Below, piece after piece: positions 8,168-18,166 of a stretch of 57,523 nucleotides of DNA. The position numbers were made by a program, and so were the translations under genes. The first letter of the stretch is position 1, and every line of letters begins with the position of its first letter. The stretch spans positions 1 to 57,523 of the forward strand of contig JAFDVU010000018.1 in assembly GCA_018268835.1 (NCBI GenBank), given 5' to 3'. The notes under the pieces are model-generated. The model was not told the origin of the DNA. It did no database searches and saw nothing but the letters and a program-made list of their open reading frames with translations. The DNA is from Acidobacteriota bacterium. Its GTDB lineage: Bacteria > Acidobacteriota > Terriglobia > Bryobacterales > Bryobacteraceae.

Positions 8168-10893
8168 GAGCCTTTCGCGCTTTCCTCTCCCGGCTGGCAG
8201 GCATGTTCGACCGGCAGCGCCGCGATCGCGAACTTGACGAGGAGATGGAGTTCCACCTCCAGATGCAGATCGACGACAACCTCCGCTTGGGGATGACGCC
8301 GGCCGAGGCGCGCCGCGCCGCACTCGTGAAATCGGGCGGCGTCGAGTCCGCGCGTGAAGCCTGCCGCGACCGCCGCGGACTGCCGGCGATCGAGATCGCA
8401 GTGCGCGACCTGCGCCACGCCTTGCGGCTCCTCGCGCGCAGCCCGGCGTTCGCCGTGGTCGCGGTGCTCTCGCTCGCGCTCGGCATCGGCGCCAACACCG
8501 CCATCTTCACGCTGCTCGATCAGATCGTTTTGCGATCCCTTCCCGTCCGGAATCCCGATCAACTCCAGATGATCTGGACAACGGGCCCGAGCCTTGGCAG
8601 CAACCAGGGATCGCGCGCGGCGTCCTACCCGATGTACCAGGACTTCCAGCAGCGCGCCGCGGCCTTCTCGTACGTCTTCTGCCGCTACCTCACGCCGGTT
8701 TCGATCAGCCTCGGAAGCCGGACCGACCGCGTCACCGGCGAATTGGTCTCGGGCAACTACTTCCAGGCGCTCGGCGTCGGCGCCGCCCTCGGACGCGTGT
8801 TCACGCCGGAAGAGGACGACCGCGCCTATAAGGGGCATCCGGTAGTCGTGCTGAGCTACCCCTACTGGGTCGCGCGTTTCGACGCGGACCCGGCCGTCCT
8901 CGGGCGCAAGATCCTGGTCAACGGTTACCCGATGGTGGTCGTCGGAGTCTCCGCCGCGGGCTTCACCGGACTGGATCCGGCGCGCTCGCCGCAGGTCCGC
9001 ATCCCGGTCCAGATGAAGCCGCTCATGACGCCGGCCTCGGACAACCTGGGCGACCGGCGCCGCCAATGGCTCCAGATCTTCGCCCGCCGCAAGCCGGGTT
9101 ATACGCTCGAAGCGGCGAGCGCGTCGCTTCAGCCGCTGCTGAGCGTGATCCTCCGCGCCGAACTGGACAGCCCCGCGCTGCGCGACGTGTCGCAACGCGA
9201 TCGCGACCGGTTCCTGGCACGGCGGGTTTTGAGCGAGTCGGCCGTCAGCGGCTACTCTTCCCTGCCGAGCAGTTACTCACGCGCGCTGGTGGCACTGATG
9301 GCAATGGTCGGGTTGGTCCTGCTGCTGGCGTGCTCCAACGTGGCCGCGCTGCTCGTTGCACGCTCCGCCGCTCGGCAGAAGGAACTCGCCATGCGGCTGG
9401 CGATCGGCGCCTCGCGCGGACGGCTTCTGCGGCAATTGCTGATGGAGAGCGCCGTGCTTTCTACCGCAGGCGCCACGGTGGGCCTGTTCCTCTCGGTGGC
9501 AATGGTGCGCGCACTGCTCGGATTCCTGCCCGCCAACGGGATGCTGGCGACGCTGCGGGCGGTGCCCGATTGGCGGATCCTCGCGTTCAACGCCGCGCTG
9601 GCGTTGGCCACGGCGCTGCTCTTCGGACTCGCGCCGGCGTGGCACGCGCTGAAGACTGACCTGTGGGACACGCTCCAGCAAGCCGCCGGCGCGGTCGGAG
9701 GAAGCCGCCCGTCGGTCACTCTGCGCAGGAGCCTCGTGACCGCTCAGGTCGCCTTCTCGTTTTTGTTGGTTACGGGCGCGCTGCTGTTCGGGCGGACGCT
9801 GCTCAATCTGAAGAACGCCCCCTCCGGCTTCCACGACATTGGCACCGTCATCACCTTCCAGATCGACCCGGCGCGCAGCGGGTACCCGCTGCCGCGGCTG
9901 AAGGCCTTCTGCCAGCAGGCGCTGCAGAGCATCCGCTCGCTGCCGGATGTGAAGTCCGCCGGCTACGCGTGGGTGCCGGTGCTAAGCGGCCGCGAAGCCG
10001 ACTGGGACATCGTCGTGGAGGGCCGCGCACGCGAGGATCGTGATACGCAGGCCTGGGTCAACGGCATCTCTCCCGGCTACTGGCGGACCATGGGGGTGCC
10101 GCTGCTCGGAGGGCGCGATTTCGACGACGGCGATGTCGCGGGCCGGCCCAAGGCGGCAATTGTGAATCGTGCGTTCGCGCGCCACTTCTTCGGCGACCGG
10201 AGCCCGATCGGACTGCGCATCACGCTGGACACCGGCCGCGGCGCGCAGCCCGATACCGAGATCGTGGGCCTGGTCGCGGATTCGTTGTACGAAGGCCCGC
10301 GCCAGGGCATGCGCCGGCAGGTCTTCTTCCCATTCCCCCAGATGAACCAGTCGGTCGGCACGGCGTTCTACGTCCGCACTGCGGGCGATCCGGCGGGCGT
10401 GTTTGCCTCGCTGCGCCGCAAAATTCAGGAGTTGGACTCCGCCATGCCGGTCTTCGAGATGAAGAGCCTGGAGGACCAGCTTGACGAAACGCTCGGCACC
10501 GAGCGGTTGAGCGCGACGCTGTCGGTGGCCTTCGGCGCGCTGGCAACGCTGCTGGCCGCGGTCGGACTCTACGGCGTGATGGCCCTGACCGTCGCGCGCC
10601 GCGCGCGAGAGATCGGGTTGCGCATGGCGCTCGGCGCACGGCAGGGCGCGCTGCTGTGGATGGTGATGCGCGAGGCCTTCGGCATCCTCGGACTCGGCCT
10701 CGCGATGGGTTTTCCGTGCGCGTATGTGCTGAGTCGGTACCTGTCGTCGCAACTCTTCGGTGTGGAGCCGGCGGATCCGGCGACCGCGGTGGCCGCGGCC
10801 ATCGGGCTGGTCGCGATCACGGCAACGGCCGCGCTCGTCCCCGCGCGTCGTGCCAGCAGGATCGACCCCATTCAGGCGCTGCATCATGAGTAG
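8164..10893 (+). CDS. ADOP-type (acidobacterial duplicated orphan permease) MacB-like ABC permease
   Basis: 909 residues starting at the ATG that overlaps the padR stop. Residues about 1-75 are the cytoplasmic ADOP leader (DRQRRDRELDEEMEFHLQMQ, MTPAEARRAAL). Then come a MacB periplasmic core (SPAFAVVAVLSLALGIGANTAIF start, about 90-320) and FtsX-like permease segments (VALMAMVGLVLLLACSNVAALL; LATLLAAVGLYGVMALTVARRAREIGLRMALGA; and the C-terminal helix). The core and permease halves are duplicated, as typical of these 800-900-residue proteins. No ATPase is encoded nearby, which is normal for this orphan group. Probable role: a mechanotransmission-type export or stress system in the inner membrane; the substrate is unknown. 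Confidence 0.92.
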   Translation: MRAFRAFLSRLAGMFDRQRRDRELDEEMEFHLQMQIDDNLRLGMTPAEARRAALVKSGGVESAREACRDRRGLPAIEIAVRDLRHALRLLARSPAFAVVAVLSLALGIGANTAIFTLLDQIVLRSLPVRNPDQLQMIWTTGPSLGSNQGSRAASYPMYQDFQQRAAAFSYVFCRYLTPVSISLGSRTDRVTGELVSGNYFQALGVGAALGRVFTPEEDDRAYKGHPVVVLSYPYWVARFDADPAVLGRKILVNGYPMVVVGVSAAGFTGLDPARSPQVRIPVQMKPLMTPASDNLGDRRRQWLQIFARRKPGYTLEAASASLQPLLSVILRAELDSPALRDVSQRDRDRFLARRVLSESAVSGYSSLPSSYSRALVALMAMVGLVLLLACSNVAALLVARSAARQKELAMRLAIGASRGRLLRQLLMESAVLSTAGATVGLFLSVAMVRALLGFLPANGMLATLRAVPDWRILAFNAALALATALLFGLAPAWHALKTDLWDTLQQAAGAVGGSRPSVTLRRSLVTAQVAFSFLLVTGALLFGRTLLNLKNAPSGFHDIGTVITFQIDPARSGYPLPRLKAFCQQALQSIRSLPDVKSAGYAWVPVLSGREADWDIVVEGRAREDRDTQAWVNGISPGYWRTMGVPLLGGRDFDDGDVAGRPKAAIVNRAFARHFFGDRSPIGLRITLDTGRGAQPDTEIVGLVADSLYEGPRQGMRRQVFFPFPQMNQSVGTAFYVRTAGDPAGVFASLRRKIQELDSAMPVFEMKSLEDQLDETLGTERLSATLSVAFGALATLLAAVGLYGVMALTVARRAREIGLRMALGARQGALLWMVMREAFGILGLGLAMGFPCAYVLSRYLSSQLFGVEPADPATAVAAAIGLVAITATAALVPARRASRIDPIQALHHE

Positions 10894-10953
10894 AAACGCG
10901 CGGCTGCGGCGGGGATCCGTCAGTGACGTGCGCCATCCGACATGCCCCGCCCG

Positions 10954-12774
10954 CTACCTCTCCAGCACCAGCCGCAGCCCCCAATCCGCATCCCCGGGAA
11001 AATCCGGCAACTGCACGATCCCGATCGCGCTCGACTTGAGCGTCCCGCCGCCCACCGGCGACCACGTCCCGGCCCGAGGGTCGAACCACTCCGCGCGGTA
11101 CGTACTGTTCAGCGCCGCGCCCCGCACCTGGCTTCGCGGACAACCCTTTTCGAAGTATGCGAGGAAGATCGCGCGGTCCGGCGTGCGCGCGCAGTAGGCC
11201 CACCCTTCGTATCCCCGCACCACGTGCGTCTTGTCCGGCGAGACCAGGTCCGCGTCCGGCGCGAGGTCCCGGTACCGCGCGCCGATGGAAAACGCGAACG
11301 TCCGCAGATACTGCATCTGGCTGCTCGAGCGCCACTGGAAGGCGTCCCACATCTTAATCGGCGCCGCCGCTTCGATATCCGCGCCCCAGATGCCCTCGGC
11401 GCCGTAGACGTGCCCGGCAAAGCCGCCCGAAAGGAAACTGCCGTACATGGCCGAGCGCACGTATTGATCGTCCAATTCGGTCCCGCCCTTGGCGCCGTAC
11501 TGGTAGCCGCGGCCTCCGCCCAGCGAGCGCGCATCCGTGTATCCGGAGTAATACGGCTCGCCGTTCAGCGCCGGACGCGGATGCGCCGCGCGGAAGATCT
11601 CGGTCAGGTACCAGTAATTGTTGTGCTCCCGCATGTTGCCGATCTGGTGCAGCGTCACCCACGAATCGTCGCCCCAGTTCTCCAGCGTGGAGGGATTGGC
11701 GTTGGCCGAGAGCAGCGTGCCGAACGGCGGCGGACCGTACTTCTCCTTCACCATCCGGATCGCCTTCAGGAACTCGTCCGGCCCCACCGTCTCGCTGATG
11801 ATGTCCAGGTGGATCGGGCTGAGCACGGTGTGGTTCGCCTGATAGCGCGACCACACGTACTCGATGAAGCGCGCGTAGGAATCCGGCCACGCGTAATACT
11901 TCGACCACAACAGGCTCGCGTCGCGCCGCGATACCTCGATGAACGCCACGAAGCCGTTCGCGTTGAGGTAGTCGATCTTGCGGTCGATCGCCTGAAAGTA
12001 GGCCGGGTTCACGCGGTCCACGTCGGGGAACATGTTCTCGTAGCCCGGCACCTTGCCGGGGAACTGGAACGGCCGCCCGCCCTCGTTGTCCATGTTCTTC
12101 GCGCTGCCGGTGCCGAATTCGACCCACGCCGAGCGCACGGTGGTCTTCGCAGCGTCGTTCATCACGACGCGCCACGGCTGCCCGTCGGTCATCCAGTTGG
12201 GGAACGCTGCGATCATGTTCACCCAGTTGTAGCCTTGCGCCTTGCGGTAGCGGACGTAGTCCTTGAAGCCGGCCTCGGGACCGAGCGGGCGCTCGCGGTC
12301 GTCGTCGTACCAGCGGAAGCGGTTGGTGCCCAGCGCCCACCACGTGTCGCCGAGCGCAAAGAAGGGCGTCCCGTCGGCCTGCTCCAGCGCGTGCTGATTG
12401 GCTGTGGCGCGCAGGAAGCCGTGCCGCAGCGGATCAGCCGCCTTCTCCTGCTCGCTCCACGCGACGGCCGTGAACGATCCCGTCTTCCCGGCGAACCCCG
12501 GATCAGCCGGCGCCGATCCGCTCCGCCATCGCCACGCACCCGGTTCCGTGGCCACGATGCGCACGCGGAACGTCGCGCCGCCGTCCCAAAAGCCGTAGAC
12601 GCGCTTGTGGAAGTTCGGCCCGGTGAGGTCCACCCACACGGTCACGTCCACGTAGGGGTTCGCGAAAGTCCGCGACGCGGTGAGGGTGATCTCCTGTTTC
12701 TCCCACGTATGAGCCGTGGCGCCCCACATCGCGCCGCTCCAGGCCAGCGCCGCCAGTCCGAGCCGGAGTCTCAT
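10954..12774 (-). CDS. Secreted DUF5060/DUF4038 glycoside hydrolase (apiosidase-like)
   Basis: 606 residues. The ATG at 12774 is preceded by GGAGGTG and opens a signal peptide (MRLRLGLAALAWSGAMWGATA). Residues about 25-115 form a DUF5060 beta-sandwich (NPYVDVTVWVDLTGP, VRIVATEPGAWRWRSG). The following (beta/alpha)8 barrel is of DUF4038 type (FFALGDTWWALGTNRF, GYNWVNMIAAFPNW, FIEYVWSRYQANHTVLSPIHLD). A C-terminal beta domain ends at LRLVLER. Related proteins act on plant rhamnogalacturonan side chains, but the substrate here is uncertain. The gene is convergent with the ADOP permease, 60 nt away. An upstream 19-codon frame extension lacks a ribosome site and was left out. Confidence 0.8.
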   Translation of the reverse strand: MRLRLGLAALAWSGAMWGATAHTWEKQEITLTASRTFANPYVDVTVWVDLTGPNFHKRVYGFWDGGATFRVRIVATEPGAWRWRSGSAPADPGFAGKTGSFTAVAWSEQEKAADPLRHGFLRATANQHALEQADGTPFFALGDTWWALGTNRFRWYDDDRERPLGPEAGFKDYVRYRKAQGYNWVNMIAAFPNWMTDGQPWRVVMNDAAKTTVRSAWVEFGTGSAKNMDNEGGRPFQFPGKVPGYENMFPDVDRVNPAYFQAIDRKIDYLNANGFVAFIEVSRRDASLLWSKYYAWPDSYARFIEYVWSRYQANHTVLSPIHLDIISETVGPDEFLKAIRMVKEKYGPPPFGTLLSANANPSTLENWGDDSWVTLHQIGNMREHNNYWYLTEIFRAAHPRPALNGEPYYSGYTDARSLGGGRGYQYGAKGGTELDDQYVRSAMYGSFLSGGFAGHVYGAEGIWGADIEAAAPIKMWDAFQWRSSSQMQYLRTFAFSIGARYRDLAPDADLVSPDKTHVVRGYEGWAYCARTPDRAIFLAYFEKGCPRSQVRGAALNSTYRAEWFDPRAGTWSPVGGGTLKSSAIGIVQLPDFPGDADWGLRLVLER

Positions 12775-12855
12775 TCGCACCTCCACCGCACACGATAGCA
12801 GGGTGGTCAGGCGATGGCGCCGCGGCCCCACGGTCCCACCTTTTCCGCGAATTCT

Positions 12856-13050
12856 TTAGCGGCGATTCGCCCAAGCGGCTATCTGCAATTCTTCAACTTC
12901 CCTGAAATGCCCGTCCCGGGTCACCAGGATCAATTCGTGGTGACGCGCCGCCGCGGCAATCCAGATATCGTTTTCGGGGAGGGGGCGCCCTTTTCCCTTC
13001 AAACGGTGCTTGAGACATCCGTACTCGCCAGCGACATCCGCCCCAGGCGA
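12856..13050 (-). pseudogene. Truncated PIN-domain (VapC-like) toxin remnant
   Basis: The last 57 codons on the minus strand match the C-terminal half of a VapC ribonuclease: a YG-x-LKHRLKGKGRP segment, PENDIWIAAAARHHELILVTRD with the acidic metal-binding positions, then HFREVEELQIAAW. Upstream in the same frame the sequence no longer resembles a PIN domain, and the N-terminal catalytic aspartate region (LDTN-type) is absent. No VapB antitoxin gene is visible. The fragment is therefore probably inactive. It lies head to head with a decayed HicA-like gene. Confidence 0.6.
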
Positions 13051-13083
13051 CAAGAGCGCCCCGGATTCGCCTAATCGAGGTAG

Positions 13084-13315
13084 AGGTCGGGACGGCTTAA
13101 ACCGCAATCCTTCCGCGAGATCAAGCGTCGTCTCGAGACCGCCGGTCTTTCTTGAATCCACCCAGAGAGGCAGCCACGTTAAGTTTGTCCGCCGGCGCGG
13201 CGACATCGTCGACACCGCGGTTGTGCCGAAGAAGCACGATGTGCCGGTGGGCACGCTTCGCGGTATCCTCAGTCAGGCTCAGATCAACCCTGAGGATTGG
13301 GATCGGCTCGCGTGA
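13084..13315 (+). pseudogene. Frameshifted HicA-like toxin remnant
   Basis: Two overlapping frames together rebuild a HicA/YcfA-type mRNA interferase. The first reads SFREIKRRLETAG and stops at a TGA near 13150. The second continues FLESTQRGSHVKFVRR, then VVPKKHDVPVGTLRGILSQAQINPEDW to a TGA at 13315. The GSHVKF segment carries the family's catalytic histidine, and VPVGTLRGIL is the conserved end. A TAG just upstream of the first frame and the lack of ATG show that the start is lost as well. No HicB antitoxin follows. One indel separates it from an open frame, so a sequencing error remains possible. Confidence 0.55.
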
Positions 13316-13337
13316 GATTACCGCTTTGCGCCCGCGG

Positions 13338-14006
13338 TCAGGCGTCCTTCGAATGCACCATTGTCGCCGCCGTGGGAGCCAGTTCCCGCAGATCGTCGAT
13401 CCAGTAGTCCGGAGTGAATTCGGCCAGCGCTTCACGCCTGCCATAGCCGTAGGTCACCGCGCAGGTCTTCACGCCCGCGCGGCGCCCGGCTTCCATATCC
13501 GCGGGGGAGTCGCCCACGAACAGGCAGTCCTCGGGACGCGCGCCCAGCGCCGCCAGCGCCGTGAAAATCACGTCCGGCGCGGGCTTGCTCGGGAAGCCGT
13601 CGGTGCCCTGCACGTGGTCGAAGAAGCGCAGCAAACCGAACTGATCGAGTACCGCGCGCGTGGTCGGAGTGCCCTTGGTGGTCGCGGTGCCCTTGCGCCC
13701 GCCGAGCGCGGCCAGAGCGTCGGGAACGCCCGGATACACCCGCGTCATCTTGTGCCCACGCGCCAGGTAGATCTGCCGGTATTGCGCCAGCAGTTCGTCC
13801 ATCCGGCTTTGCGGCGCGCCGGGAAACAGGTCGCCGAATAGATCGAACAGGTGCCGCCCGATGTAGCTTGCCAGAAAATCGTACGTCACCGGCGGACAAT
13901 CGGGGGCGCCCGCCAGAGCCTCCTGCACCGCGCCCACGATGTCCGCGGCACTCTCCAGCAGGGTGCCGTCAATGTCGAACAGGTAGACCGGAAACGTGGG
14001 GATCAC
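13338..14006 (-). CDS. HAD-superfamily hydrolase, phosphoglycolate phosphatase-like
   Basis: 222 residues starting at GTG, overlapping the TGA stop of ftsH by 4 nt (GTGA), so it is probably translated with it. HAD motifs are complete: motif [10 protein letters not shown] (D11, D13), motif II in the [10 protein letters not shown] region, motif III lysine in FPSKPAPD, and motif [19 protein letters not shown] helical cap lies at about residues 20-85. The closest familiar types are Gph/PpaX phosphatases that clear 2-phosphoglycolate or small phosphoesters. The exact substrate cannot be told. Confidence 0.85.
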   Translation of the reverse strand: MIPTFPVYLFDIDGTLLESAADIVGAVQEALAGAPDCPPVTYDFLASYIGRHLFDLFGDLFPGAPQSRMDELLAQYRQIYLARGHKMTRVYPGVPDALAALGGRKGTATTKGTPTTRAVLDQFGLLRFFDHVQGTDGFPSKPAPDVIFTALAALGARPEDCLFVGDSPADMEAGRRAGVKTCAVTYGYGRREALAEFTPDYWIDDLRELAPTAATMVHSKDA

Positions 14007-15904
14007 GCCGGTTGCGAGCCCTCGCTCAGGCCCGGCACGCGGCGGCCGCCCTCGGGACGCAGCACCTGCTGCGTGTCGCCGCTCGATTCCTTCCCCGGTG
14101 GCAGCGAGCCCAGCGAATCGCCCTTGATCAGCGTCATCACTTCGTTGCCGTCCAGGATCTCGCGCTCCAGCAGCGTCTCGGCGATCTTCACCATCGCTTC
14201 GCTGTACTTTTCGATGACGCCGGCGGCGGTGTCGTATCCGCCCTGCACCAGCTTCTTCACCTGCTCATCGATCTTGATCGCCGTCTCCTCGGAATAATCG
14301 CGGTGCTGCGCGATCTCGCGGCCCAGGAAGATCTGCTCTTCCTTCTTGCCGAAGCTCAGCGGACCGAGTTCGCTCATGCCCCACTCGCACACCATCTTGC
14401 GCGCCAGGTCCGTCGCGCGCTCGATGTCGTTGCCCGCGCCCGTGGTCATGTGGTGCATATACTTCTCTTCGGCGATGCGCCCGGCCATCAGGATGGCAAG
14501 CTGATCCAGCAGGTAATCCTTGTTGTAGGAGTGCTTGTCGTCGATCGGCAACTGCATGGTCACGCCAAGCGCCATGCCGCGCGGGATGATCGTCACCTTG
14601 TGCAGCGGATCGGCGTTGGGCAGCATGGCGGCCACCAGCGCGTGTCCGGCCTCGTGGTATGCCGTGTTGCGCTTCTCGGCGTCGCTCATCACCATGCTCT
14701 TCCGTTCGGCGCCCATCAGGATCTTGTCCTTGGCCATCTCGAAATCGGCCATGGTCACGACCTTGCGGTTCTGCCGCGCCGCGTTCAGCGCCGCTTCATT
14801 CACCAGGTTGGCCAGTTCGGCGCCCGCCAGTCCCGGCGTGCCGCGCGCCAGCACGCTCAGATCCACGTTGTCGCCCAGCGGAATCTTCTTGGTGTGCACT
14901 CGCAGAATGGCTTCGCGCCCGGAGACGTCGGGCCGGCCCACCACCACGCGCCGGTCGAAGCGGCCCGGACGCAGCAGCGCCGGATCCAGCACGTCCGGCC
15001 GGTTGGTCGCGGCCACCAGGATCACGCCTTCGTTGGATTCGAACCCGTCCATCTCCACCAACAGCTGGTTCAGGGTCTGCTCGCGCTCGTCGTGCCCGCC
15101 GCCCAGTCCGGCGCCGCGATGGCGCCCCACGGCGTCGATTTCATCGATGAAGATGATGCACGGCGCGTTCTTCTTGCCCTGCTCGAACAGGTCGCGCACG
15201 CGGCTCGCGCCCACGCCCACGAACATTTCCACGAAGTCCGAACCGGAGATCGAGAAGAACGGCACGCTGGCTTCCCCGGCGATCGCCCGCGCCAGCAGCG
15301 TCTTGCCGGTTCCCGGAGGCCCGATCAGCAGCACGCCCTTGGGGATGCGCCCGCCCAGCTTCTGGAACTTCTGCGGCTCGCGCAGAAATTCGATGATCTC
15401 CTGCAACTCTTCCTTGGCTTCCTCCACCCCGGCCACATCCTTGAATGTGACCTTCTTCTGCTGCGTCGAGTGCAGCCGCGCCCGGCTCTTGCCGAAACTC
15501 AGCGCCTTGTTCCCCCCGCTCTGCATCTGGCGCATCATGAAGATCCAGAACGCCAGCAGCACGATGAACGGCGAGGCGTTGAGCAGGATCGAAACCCAGT
15601 TGCCGGTGGACGTGTCCTTCCACGTCACGTTGACGCCGTTTTGCGTCATCAGGTCGATCATCGGCGGGTAGTTGAGCGGAAGTTGCGTGCGGAAGCCGAC
15701 GTTGGGGTTCTGATAGGTCCCGTGAGCCTCGCGGTCGGCGATGGTGACCTCGCGAATCTCCTTGTTCTTGACCTTGTCCAGGAATTGCGTAAAGCTGATC
15801 TGCTCTTCCCGAGGGGTATTGCCGGTACGCACGATAGCGAATAACAGCACCGCCAGACAGATCAGAACCACCCAGAAAATTAGAGTCTTGATGTTTGAAT
15901 TCAC
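14003..15904 (-). CDS. ftsH: ATP-dependent zinc metalloprotease FtsH
   Basis: 633 residues, full family length. The domain order is a first membrane helix (about 8-25), a small periplasmic domain, a second helix (about 105-125), then an AAA+ module with Walker A GPPGTGKT (195-202), Walker [10 protein letters not shown] and a second-region-of-homology arginine in RPGRFDRR. The M41 zinc protease domain carries HEAGH (about 417-421). FtsH degrades misassembled membrane proteins and short-lived regulators at the inner membrane. It begins with GTG behind GGAGGTAGC. It lies just downstream of tilS (63 nt), a common bacterial pairing, and its stop overlaps the HAD gene. Confidence 0.98.
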   Translation of the reverse strand: MNSNIKTLIFWVVLICLAVLLFAIVRTGNTPREEQISFTQFLDKVKNKEIREVTIADREAHGTYQNPNVGFRTQLPLNYPPMIDLMTQNGVNVTWKDTSTGNWVSILLNASPFIVLLAFWIFMMRQMQSGGNKALSFGKSRARLHSTQQKKVTFKDVAGVEEAKEELQEIIEFLREPQKFQKLGGRIPKGVLLIGPPGTGKTLLARAIAGEASVPFFSISGSDFVEMFVGVGASRVRDLFEQGKKNAPCIIFIDEIDAVGRHRGAGLGGGHDEREQTLNQLLVEMDGFESNEGVILVAATNRPDVLDPALLRPGRFDRRVVVGRPDVSGREAILRVHTKKIPLGDNVDLSVLARGTPGLAGAELANLVNEAALNAARQNRKVVTMADFEMAKDKILMGAERKSMVMSDAEKRNTAYHEAGHALVAAMLPNADPLHKVTIIPRGMALGVTMQLPIDDKHSYNKDYLLDQLAILMAGRIAEEKYMHHMTTGAGNDIERATDLARKMVCEWGMSELGPLSFGKKEEQIFLGREIAQHRDYSEETAIKIDEQVKKLVQGGYDTAAGVIEKYSEAMVKIAETLLEREILDGNEVMTLIKGDSLGSLPPGKESSGDTQQVLRPEGGRRVPGLSEGSQPA

Positions 15905-15966
15905 GCTACCTCCGTACCCTGCCTACCCCTTTAGACGCCGCCCCGCTGCTTCCGATTCCGATTTCC

Positions 15967-17337
15967 TCATCCGGCCAACTCGCGCACGCACAGAACCACC
16001 GGGGTCTCGGGACCAGCCGCGCACCACGCGGCTGCGCCAAAACGCCGCGTCCATGCAATCCGCCCGCCCGCTTCCAGAACCGGCCACCCGCTGCGCTCCC
16101 AAACCGGAACACGGGCCTTCTGGAACAGGTCTTTGAGCTTGCATTCGCCGCGGGCCCCCTGGGGGCGATAACGGTCACCGGGCTGCCAACTCCGCAACGT
16201 AGCGGAACCGGACAGACAATTCCGGTCCAGACAACCCATCCCACTATTATATACGTAATGTAAGTTAGCGGTAGTTTCCGATTTATCAACAATTTCCAGC
16301 GAAATGCCCAGTTTGCTTCCGGGAACCGGTGTATACCCGGGAAGCGCCGCCTCCACCCGCCACTCCCCCCCTCCGCCGGCGGCGCCGAAGCGGATCCATT
16401 CAAAGGACCGGCACGCCGAAAGCCCCGGCAGCGCCGCGCTGCCTCCCGCCGGATCCGCCGCCAGCCCCAGCACCGCCTCGACGTGCGCGAAGCCCACCGC
16501 CCGAACGTCGCCCTTGGCCAGCGCGATCGCCCGCCGCACCAGCCGCCGCGCCGCCGCACGGGGCAGGGAAGCCAGCGCCGCCGCGCGCACCAGCACCGCA
16601 TCCCCTTCCGCGCGCAGGTTCCCCTCCGTCAACCGCGCCGCCTCCGCCTCCCGCCAGCGCTCTTCTTCGAATGCCCAATCTGCCGTCTGCGCCAGTGCCT
16701 CGGCGATCGCCGGATTCCATTCCCTCTCCAGTTGTGGCAGCAGGTCGTGGCGGATGCGGTTGCGCGCGAACTCGCGCGAAAGGTTGCTCGCGTCCTCCCG
16801 CCACGCGATTCCGCGCCGCTGCAGGTAATCCAGCACCTCCTCGCGCCGGACCGCGATCAGCGGCCGCACCAGCCCCTCCGCCGTCACCGGCAGGATGCCG
16901 CTCAAACCCGCTCCTCCCGCCCCTCGCAGGATGCGGAACAGCACCGTCTCCGCCTGGTCCGACCGCGTGTGCCCGGTCGCCACCCGCTCCGCGTGCCCGC
17001 CGGCAATCTGCGCCCGGAAGAAGGCCAGCCGCGCGCGCCGCGCCTCCTGTTCGAGGTTCCCCGCCGAACGCGAAATTTCCAACGTGCGCAACTGGAACCG
17101 CAGCCCCATCCCTCCGGCGAGTGCCCGCACGAACGCCGCGTCGCCGCGCGATTCCTCTCCGCGCAACCCGTGATCCACGTGCAACACACTCAGCCTTACG
17201 CCCCAGCGGGGCGCCAGTTCGTGCAGCGCGTGCAGCAGGCACACCGAATCGGCGCCGCCCGAAACGGCGACTCCAATATCGCGCGCCTCCGCGAACATCC
17301 GGTAGCGCTCGATGGTGTGCGCAATCCGCCCCAGCAC
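15967..17337 (-). CDS. tilS: tRNA(Ile)-lysidine synthetase
   Basis: 456 residues from the GTG at 17337, which gives VLGRIAHTIERYRMF before the N-type ATP pyrophosphatase P-loop (VAVSGGADSVCLLHAL, i.e. SGGxDS). The upstream frame to 17403 is longer but does not look like TilS. Other marks are LSVLHVDHGLRGEESRGDAAFV, ATGHTRSDQAETVLFRILRG and SNLSREFARNRIRHDLLPQLE. The C-terminal TilS domain includes WQPGDRYRPQGARGECKLKDLFQKARVP. The enzyme puts lysidine at C34 of the AUA-reading tRNA-Ile and is essential. It heads the tilS-ftsH-HAD group on the minus strand. The start is the least certain part, since the upstream GGAA is weak. Confidence 0.93.
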   Translation of the reverse strand: MLGRIAHTIERYRMFAEARDIGVAVSGGADSVCLLHALHELAPRWGVRLSVLHVDHGLRGEESRGDAAFVRALAGGMGLRFQLRTLEISRSAGNLEQEARRARLAFFRAQIAGGHAERVATGHTRSDQAETVLFRILRGAGGAGLSGILPVTAEGLVRPLIAVRREEVLDYLQRRGIAWREDASNLSREFARNRIRHDLLPQLEREWNPAIAEALAQTADWAFEEERWREAEAARLTEGNLRAEGDAVLVRAAALASLPRAAARRLVRRAIALAKGDVRAVGFAHVEAVLGLAADPAGGSAALPGLSACRSFEWIRFGAAGGGGEWRVEAALPGYTPVPGSKLGISLEIVDKSETTANLHYVYNSGMGCLDRNCLSGSATLRSWQPGDRYRPQGARGECKLKDLFQKARVPVWERSGWPVLEAGGRIAWTRRFGAAAWCAAGPETPVVLCVRELAG

Positions 17338-17676
17338 GCTTCCAGATTGGCATAACCCGCACCTTTGGCGATTGCCGGGTGCCGCCGCGCCCCTCCCAGC
17401 CACCGTTTTGTGAAATCGCTATGTGATTTTTCGTAATGCTATGTAAAACGAATTTGCGATGTCCGACGCGCCCGCCCTGAATCTGCCCCACCCCGATGCG
17501 GGGGATCGCCCGATACCCCCTCTTTTGCGTGGTGGGGCTAACCTGCTGCATCTACAAGAGATTCATTTCTATGGACTTTTTCGATCCAGGATGAACCCCG
17601 GCGCGTTGCCGCCGCACCTCTCGCGGTTCGTAAAGATTTTGGGCCGCCAACCATGCCCTCCATAAATCTTTTCGAT
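17338..17676. other. Intergenic region without recognisable genes
   Basis: This stretch between the tilS start and the promoter of the small secreted protein holds only short open frames without family resemblance. A weak hairpin (GGGGGATCG / CGATACCCCC, near 17500-17521) followed by TCTTTTG could be structural, but no gene ends before it on the plus strand. Upstream signals for tilS must lie here. Confidence 0.4.
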
Positions 17677-17705
17677 TTGCGCGGGCTCCAGCCGTTTTGT
17701 ATTCT
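17677..17705 (+). promoter_or_regulatory. Predicted sigma-70-type promoter of the small secreted protein gene
   Basis: TTGCGC (17677-17682) and TATTCT (17700-17705) are separated by 17 nt, each matching four of six consensus bases, about 76 nt before the ATG at 17782. An A-rich run with AAAAAGGAT just before the start codon supplies a ribosome site. This gene therefore looks leadered, unlike many neighbours. Confidence 0.4.
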
Positions 17706-17781
17706 GAAATCGTTAGTGGCCACGTCAGACACCTTCCGGAAGTTCTGAAAATCTCAGTAAGCAAAAAGGATCACTCACATC

Positions 17782-18132
17782 ATGAAAAAGTATTTCGTTC
17801 TTGCCGCTCTCTTGCTGTCTTTCTGCACCCTGACCTTCGCGGGTGCGAAATCCTTCACAGTCGTTTTCGACAAGGCCACCACGGTCGGCTCCGTGAAGCT
17901 GAACCCCGGTGAGTACAAGGTCAAGGTTGACGGCACAAACGCGGTCTTCACGAACACGTCCAGCTACAAGTCCGCGAGCACCGCTGTCAAAGTGCAGACC
18001 GCCGACAAGAAGTTCAAGGATACCGCCGTGGACAGCTCCAACACGGGCGCCGGCGACGTCGTTCAGGCCATCTCGGTCGGCGGCACCACCACCAAGCTCG
18101 ATTTCTCCAAGCAGGCCACCGCGACCAACTAA
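17782..18132 (+). CDS. Small secreted protein of unknown function
   Basis: 116 residues. A signal peptide (MKKYFVLAALLLSFCTLTFAG) is followed by a lysine-, threonine- and serine-rich beta-type domain: SFTVVFDKATTVGSVKLNPGEYKVKVDG, then VKVQTADKKFKDTAVDSSN and VQAISVGGTTTKLDFSKQ. The NPGEYKVKV phrase resembles many small exported acidobacterial proteins of unassigned role. The gene is a single transcription unit with its own predicted promoter and a strong terminator, and its lysine-rich codon use suggests good expression. I can assign no reaction; a structural or cell-envelope role is a guess. Confidence 0.8.
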   Translation: MKKYFVLAALLLSFCTLTFAGAKSFTVVFDKATTVGSVKLNPGEYKVKVDGTNAVFTNTSSYKSASTAVKVQTADKKFKDTAVDSSNTGAGDVVQAISVGGTTTKLDFSKQATATN

Positions 18133-18166
18133 GCGGCTTCTCTCTCCCTCTCTCTTTGCCCTGCTG

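Noticed and set aside
13868..15844. Very long plus-strand open frame opposite ftsH
   Set aside because: It is antisense to a clear full-length FtsH, rich in His/Arg/Ala from complemented codons, and resembles no protein. High GC creates such shadow frames across the window (also 33271-35217, 37538-39526, 10942-12798).
17459..17665. 68-residue ORF upstream of the small secreted protein
   Set aside because: No start signal or family resemblance; it overlaps the likely regulatory region and an opposite frame of equal quality.
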